Source of the DNA: Deltaproteobacteria bacterium
Lineage (GTDB): Bacteria > Desulfobacterota > Desulfobacteria > Desulfobacterales > UBA11574
DNA: 9,646 bases
Assembly (NCBI GenBank): GCA_019313025.1
Contig: JAFDCA010000185.1
Span: 1-9,646, forward strand
Direction of reading: 5' to 3'
Below the pieces are notes generated by a model. The model had not been told where the DNA came from, ran no database searches, and saw only the letters and a list, made by a program, of their open reading frames with translations. This document shows positions 5,430 to 9,646 of this stretch, piece by piece. The position numbers were made by a program, and so were the translations under genes. The first letter of the stretch is position 1. Every line of letters begins with the position of its first letter.

Positions 5430-6735
5430 GATCTTCTCCTTGATCGAGGATTTCCTTCATCTCTGTCATGGACACCGACGGCAGGTGTTTTACAAAGAGG
5501 AAAAACAGGAAAAAGAACAGACAAAATGCGCCAAACATGATGCCGAATTCGATCATCGTCGGGGAATATAGCCCCCAGGCGTGAGGAATAAAATCGCGGC
5601 TCACGCTGCTGATAATAATAACAAAACGCTCATACCACATCCCGATATTGACAATAATGGAAATACCGAACAGCCAGGGGATTGTGGTCCGGATACGTTT
5701 AAAAAAGAAAAGCAAAGGAATCAAGGTGTTGCAGACCACCATAATCCAGAACCCAATGGCGTAGTCGCCGGTGGGCCGGTATTTGAAAATAGCCATTTCC
5801 ACAGGGTTATGGCTGTACCAGGCAATGAAAAATTCCGTGGCATAGGCAAATCCCACAATCAGACCGGTAAAAATGATGGTCTTGGCCACATTTTCAAGAA
5901 CGTCGGTGGTGATTATTTTTTCATAATGAAAGATCTTTCGAAGGGGGATCATCAGGGTCAGCACCATGGCCAGCCCCGAATGGATGGCACCGGCTACAAA
6001 ATAGGGTGCAAAAATCGTTGTGTGCCAGCCGGGAACAACGCCAAGCGCGAAATCCCATGACACCACGCTGTGCACGGAAATGACCAAGGGTGTGGCCAAA
6101 GCGGCGAAAAACAGATATCCCCGGGCATAATGGCGCCATTGTTCATGCGCGCCGGTCCAACCCAGGGAAATAACCGTAAAAATCTTTTTTCGAAGACCCG
6201 TTGCCCGGTCTCTCACCACAGCAAGATCCGGCAGCATTCCGGTGTACCAGAACAGCGAGCTGACCGTCAGGTAGGTGCTGATGGCCACCACGTCGAACAT
6301 TAAGGGTGATTGAAAGTTTTGCCAAAGGTTCCGCTGGTTGGGCACCGGCAACATGTAAAACACCAACCAAACGCGACCCAGATGAATAAATGGAAAAAGT
6401 CCTGCAATACAGACCGCAAAAACGGTCATGGTTTCGGCGGCCCTGGCAATGGGATTTCGCCAGCCGGCTCTGAGCAGATGCAGTATAGCGGAGATCAAGG
6501 TCCCCGAATGCGCAATCCCTACCCAGAAAACAAAATTAATCAAATAGGTTCCCCAGGCCACCGGGTTGTTCATCCCGGCCACACCGATGCCGGTTAGGAT
6601 CTGATAGATCCAGCAGGCCGCACCGGCCAGCACCCCTAAAAAGAGAAGGCCAACGGTCACCCAGTAGCTGCGGTTCGGTGGTTTTAGAGTGTCCAGAACG
6701 ATCTGGTCGATTTTTGCAAATGTCAGCTCGGTCAT
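5419..6735 (-). CDS. actC: ACIII integral membrane subunit ActC (NrfD/PsrC family)
   Basis: ActC is the quinol-interacting membrane subunit of alternative complex III and pairs with the ActB iron-sulfur domain. It has 438 residues and about ten hydrophobic segments. PVAWGTYLINFVFWVGIAHSG (58-78) is the typical NrfD/ActC start of the helical core. Polar residues in the membrane region that could line quinol or proton sites include H118 (FIHLGRVW), D148 (MFDVVA), D170 (GMLPDLA), H222 and D228 (VHSVVSWDFA) and H252 (AIHSG). The segments GWTGAHEQWRHY, GWHTTIFAPYFVAGAIHSG, MWYERF and PTMIEFG are family-typical. The start ATG (6735-6733) has only a weak purine-rich leader. It follows a 323-nt gap after actB and overlaps actD by 11 nt. 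It has no truncation or frameshift. Confidence 0.94.
   Translation of the reverse strand: MTELTFAKIDQIVLDTLKPPNRSYWVTVGLLFLGVLAGAACWIYQILTGIGVAGMNNPVAWGTYLINFVFWVGIAHSGTLISAILHLLRAGWRNPIARAAETMTVFAVCIAGLFPFIHLGRVWLVFYMLPVPNQRNLWQNFQSPLMFDVVAISTYLTVSSLFWYTGMLPDLAVVRDRATGLRKKIFTVISLGWTGAHEQWRHYARGYLFFAALATPLVISVHSVVSWDFALGVVPGWHTTIFAPYFVAGAIHSGLAMVLTLMIPLRKIFHYEKIITTDVLENVAKTIIFTGLIVGFAYATEFFIAWYSHNPVEMAIFKYRPTGDYAIGFWIMVVCNTLIPLLFFFKRIRTTIPWLFGISIIVNIGMWYERFVIIISSVSRDFIPHAWGLYSPTMIEFGIMFGAFCLFFFLFFLFVKHLPSVSMTEMKEILDQGEDHVD
5436..5441 (-). promoter_or_regulatory. Ribosome binding site for actD
   Basis: AAGGAG on the minus strand, 6 nt before the ATG at 5429-5427, is embedded in the last codons of actC. 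It supports the overlapping start of actD and coupled translation. Confidence 0.75.
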
Positions 6736-7058
6736 CTTCGCTTCTTTTTTGGTTTACTTCTGCACTTAAGTTTCGCAAACTCAATAATGAGCTGTTAAGG
6801 TTTTTAAACAAAATCGATACTAACGGCGCTTAAGATAAGGTTTAAATTTTTGCTGGAAGCTGTTTGAGTAGATTAGGGATCGTTATGAAAAAGCCCTTAT
6901 CGATTTGAGAAAATGCGAACGTATTGTCTTAAACCACCTACCTTTATCAAAAGACAAGGCCGGTTTTTTCATTACGAGCCGTTATCCACGAGTTCTTTCA
7001 ACAAAAATATAAATCTATCTGAAGCGATCGATTGTCAAAAAGCTGAACGCTGACAGTA
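6736..7058. other. AT-rich 323-nt gap between actB and actC
   Basis: No convincing gene is present here. The longest thing noted on the minus strand is a 29-codon ATG reading frame (6972-6883) without a good ribosome binding site or recognisable motif. A TTGACA hexamer (7038-7033, minus strand) could be the -35 element of an internal promoter for actC onward, but the nearest AT-rich -10 candidates are badly spaced or poor matches. A separated inverted repeat (CAAAATCGATA at 6809-6819 against 6898-6908, 10 of 11) is too far apart to be a hairpin terminator. No strong stem followed by T-run follows the actB stop, so read-through is possible. Confidence 0.5.
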
Positions 7059-9646
7059 CTAAATATTTTGCACCACTTTTTTTAGATAAATCACCGCCGG
7101 TTTTGTATTCAGATATCCCATCACCTGATAGGCTCTCGGATCCTTTACCAGTTGTCTGACCCGGCTTTTTTTGTCCATGAGATTCCCGAAGTACAGGGCA
7201 CCTGTGGGGCAGGTTTGCACACATGCCGGAAGGACTTCACCGTCTTTTATCATCCTGTTTTCATTTTTCGCGATGCCGTGAGCTTCCTTGATCCGCTGAA
7301 TACAAAACGAGCATTTTTCCATAACCCCTTTGCTGCGAACCGTTACATTGGGATTCAGCTGAAGGTTCATCGGTTCGGGCCACTGCCAGTCAAACCAGTT
7401 GAAGCGACGTACTTTGTAAGGACAGTTCTGGCTGCAAAACCGGGTACCGATACACCGGTTGTAGATCTGATTGTTCAGCCCTTCTTCAGAGTGATGGGGG
7501 GCATACACAGGGCACACCGATTCGCACGGCGCATTGTCACAGTGTTGACACATCATGGGAAGAAACGTTATTTTCTCCATATCTTCGGAATCATGGTAGC
7601 GCTCAACCCTTAGCCACGACATTTCTCGGCCCCGGAGTATCCTTTCGATCCCCACCACCCCTATATTGTTTTCCGCATAACAGGCCGCTGAACAGGCGTT
7701 ACAACCGATGCATCTGTCTAAATCAACAATCATTGACCAGCGATAATCTTTATGATCATGGGGCGGATAGAAATCCCGCTTTGAATCGTAGCCTTCCGGC
7801 AAGGGAAGCGTCAACGGAAAGTCATGCATGGTCAACCCGTATTTCTCATGGGATTTTGCATGTTTTAGCATATCCAGTGGAACAGACAGGGCGATTTTCC
7901 GGTTATGTTGGATTCGACTGCCGTCGGTGTGTGCCAGTTTTATGGACAAGCCGGTTTTTTTAATGGAAACAGGATGCACGTTAAACTCAGGTCCGTTCAA
8001 CGGATTCTTTATTTCAGGAGAAAGAAGAACATTCGGGTTGAGCCCCATGTCTTGGGCATAACGGCCGTAAGCGGTGTGCCCCTGCCCTATGCTCATCACC
8101 AGTACATTGGAACGGAGGCCCTCGCTTTTGTAAACCGGTGCCTCCAGTTGTCCCCACTGGGATTGGATTTGAACAACATCTCCTTGAACCAATCCGTTTT
8201 TGGCCATGGTTGTTGGATGCATTTGAACCGGCGTGTGCCAGGCGACTTTTGTCAACGGATCCGGAATTTCACACAACCAGGGAAGATGTGCGCCTCGGCC
8301 GTCAAAAAATCGGATGGATGGTACCGCCAAAAACACCAACTCCGAATTCAAAGAAGCTTTTATATCAAAGACGTCGGTAACGGCATGCGACACCGCTCCA
8401 CCCCACCGCCCGGAAGGTCTTGAATTGTATGTTCCACCCTGCCGGAAAAGTTGAAGCCGGTCTTTTTGATCCCGGATGCCGTCTCTTTTTACCAGGTATT
8501 CAAAAAGATAGGTTTTGAAATTATGGACCAAAGGATCGTGATCGAAAGCGATTTCGAGGAAGACATCCCCGATATCGGGCGCATGGGTCAGTTTGCCCAT
8601 GGCCGGCTGCAAGGTACTGCCGATGCCGGTTTTGCCTTCGTATTCACCCCATGTTTCCAGTGGAAGTGCCACCGGAAAGACGAGGTCAGCATGCTGAGCC
8701 GTCTCATCCATGATGTTCGTAAAACTGACAACAAACGGCAATTTCCCTTTCAAAGCGTCTTTGACGCCGGTTTCGGGCGGCAGGGAAAAAGCGGGATTAA
8801 TATTGTTGAGGATCAACATTTCCACCGGTTCTTCTTTCAATGCCTTGAAAAAGTCGATGACCTCGGACCGTTTCGCGGCGATTTCCACACGGTGTCGGTT
8901 TACAAAATCGAAAAGGGTTAATTCCGGCTCCAAAATGAGATTGAGCAGATTGACAGCCACATTGGTCTGGAGATCGTCTCCACCCGATGAACCGGTGCCG
9001 GTGCCAAGGATCAATGGCATGGACGATTCCATGAGTCGGGACAAGAGCATCTGAAAATGCTCGCCGGACATGCCCGAATACCGGGCGGCATCTATTCTGG
9101 TATACGGGGAAACCGTTCGAACCAAGATCGAACGGAACGATGCCGTCAGATGTTGTCCTCGGCCGAGTTTAAGAACTTCGTTTATCAGCGCTAAAACAAC
9201 GGCGGTTTCGCCGCCGGGTGCACATGGCATCCACTGGTCCGCATTGGCGGCCGTTAAAGATTGGTATGGGCTAATATGAAAAAACAGATGTTTTCCCTCG
9301 TTTTTCTGAGCATGCATGTCCTTGAATTTTTGAGCATACTCCACAGGAGACAGCCAGGTTTCCAAAAAATCCGCACCGAATGAGACCAGCAGGTCAGCGT
9401 CTTGAAGATTGTAGGAAACCAGTCCGTTAAGGCCAAAGACCTTTTCATTGGCAGATTTTAGGGATTCATATGCAAAGGGCTCAAATACCAGAGGGCCTGA
9501 GGAACGCCATTTTTCAAGGGATTGTGCAAACAGCTTCAAAAGGCTTTCACCTTCGATTTCCGTCAACATCCGTACCCGATTCGGTCCTTTTTTCGCAGCC
9601 CCGGCAACCTTATTTTTTAACAGCGCCAAGGCCTTTGAAAACGACA
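7059..9646 (-). CDS. actB: ACIII subunit ActB (molybdopterin-oxidoreductase-like plus Fe-S domain), 5' partial
   Basis: ActB is the large peripheral iron-sulfur subunit of alternative complex III. The reading frame is open to the right edge, so the N-terminus is missing; numbering here takes the Leu/TTG codon at 9629 as 1. Residues to about 590 form a molybdopterin-oxidoreductase-like domain (for example LLVSFGADFLETWLS, ILGTGTGSSGGDD, HADLVFPVALPLETWGEYEG). In known ActB this domain carries no molybdenum. The C-terminal domain (about 625-830) is a four-cluster ferredoxin-like module: C640/643/646/650, C694/697/702/706, C726/732/736 and C773/776/803/807. In the third group T729 replaces the second cysteine (CIGTRFC), which fits the single [3Fe-4S] cluster plus three [4Fe-4S] reported for ACIII. 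The stop is TAG at 7061-7059, followed by a long gap before actC. A Tat signal, if any, lies outside the window. Confidence 0.94.
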   Translation of the reverse strand, partial: SFSKALALLKNKVAGAAKKGPNRVRMLTEIEGESLLKLFAQSLEKWRSSGPLVFEPFAYESLKSANEKVFGLNGLVSYNLQDADLLVSFGADFLETWLSPVEYAQKFKDMHAQKNEGKHLFFHISPYQSLTAANADQWMPCAPGGETAVVLALINEVLKLGRGQHLTASFRSILVRTVSPYTRIDAARYSGMSGEHFQMLLSRLMESSMPLILGTGTGSSGGDDLQTNVAVNLLNLILEPELTLFDFVNRHRVEIAAKRSEVIDFFKALKEEPVEMLILNNINPAFSLPPETGVKDALKGKLPFVVSFTNIMDETAQHADLVFPVALPLETWGEYEGKTGIGSTLQPAMGKLTHAPDIGDVFLEIAFDHDPLVHNFKTYLFEYLVKRDGIRDQKDRLQLFRQGGTYNSRPSGRWGGAVSHAVTDVFDIKASLNSELVFLAVPSIRFFDGRGAHLPWLCEIPDPLTKVAWHTPVQMHPTTMAKNGLVQGDVVQIQSQWGQLEAPVYKSEGLRSNVLVMSIGQGHTAYGRYAQDMGLNPNVLLSPEIKNPLNGPEFNVHPVSIKKTGLSIKLAHTDGSRIQHNRKIALSVPLDMLKHAKSHEKYGLTMHDFPLTLPLPEGYDSKRDFYPPHDHKDYRWSMIVDLDRCIGCNACSAACYAENNIGVVGIERILRGREMSWLRVERYHDSEDMEKITFLPMMCQHCDNAPCESVCPVYAPHHSEEGLNNQIYNRCIGTRFCSQNCPYKVRRFNWFDWQWPEPMNLQLNPNVTVRSKGVMEKCSFCIQRIKEAHGIAKNENRMIKDGEVLPACVQTCPTGALYFGNLMDKKSRVRQLVKDPRAYQVMGYLNTKPAVIYLKKVVQNI

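Noticed and set aside
6536..6811. 91-codon minus-strand reading frame beginning upstream of actC
   Set aside because: Most of it overlaps actC in another frame, and its translation lacks membrane segments or any family resemblance.
6940..6970. Hairpin with CCTT/AAGG arms and AAACC/GGTTT outer arms in the actB-actC gap, considered as terminator or riboswitch
   Set aside because: The stem is short, bulged and AT-rich, and there is no T-tract or known riboswitch core.
6883..6972. 29-codon ATG reading frame on the minus strand in the actB-actC gap (MKKPALSFDKGRWF...)
   Set aside because: It is short, has no good ribosome binding site, no recognisable motif and no CXXCH that would make it a relic of actE. 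It is consistent with chance.
7033..7058. Possible rho-independent terminator just after actB
   Set aside because: The only stem near the short T-run is about three base pairs, too weak to call.
1..9646. tRNA, rRNA, CRISPR array or transposase genes
   Set aside because: Nothing resembling a tRNA cloverleaf, regularly spaced direct repeats or a transposase was seen on either strand.

Overview
The window is one minus-strand gene cluster for an aerobic (or microaerobic) quinol-oxidising respiratory chain. Reading right to left, in the direction of transcription, it holds alternative complex III (ACIII) subunits ActB (5' end cut off by the window edge), ActC and ActD, then a small J-domain protein. 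ActF, an ActA-type multihaem cytochrome c, a cbb3-type oxidase catalytic subunit (CcoN) and a CcoO-like subunit carrying a second CcoP-like haem c domain follow. A CcoS-like membrane protein runs off the left edge. No plus-strand gene is convincing.

The genes are tightly packed: actC/actD overlap by 11 nt, actD/J-domain by 14 nt, actF/actA by 1 nt and ccoN/ccoO by 4 nt, while actA and ccoN are 10 nt apart. This implies one transcript and translational coupling. The only large internal gap is the AT-rich 323 nt between actB and actC. A second gap, between ccoO and the ccoS-like gene, contains inverted copies of short TAAAGT-rich repeats around a start-less, protein-like 43-codon stretch.

Inferred electron flow: membrane quinol is oxidised at the NrfD-like integral subunits (ActC, possibly ActF). 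Electrons move through the ActB iron-sulfur domain and/or the ActA haems, then to the two haems c of the CcoO-like subunit, and on to haem b and the haem b3-CuB site of CcoN, where O2 is reduced. The co-operonic layout suggests a physical ACIII-oxidase supercomplex.

The moderate GC content and the ACIII plus cbb3 arrangement with a fused CcoO suggest a Gram-negative bacterium, perhaps Desulfobacterota (sulfate-reducer relatives). That assignment is inference from gene style only.

The most unusual points are the J-domain protein between actD and actF, where canonical act operons carry the monohaem cytochrome actE; a CX3CH motif as the fifth possible haem site of the ActA-like cytochrome; the relocation of actA next to the oxidase; a TTG start for ccoN; and the inverted-repeat element before ccoS.
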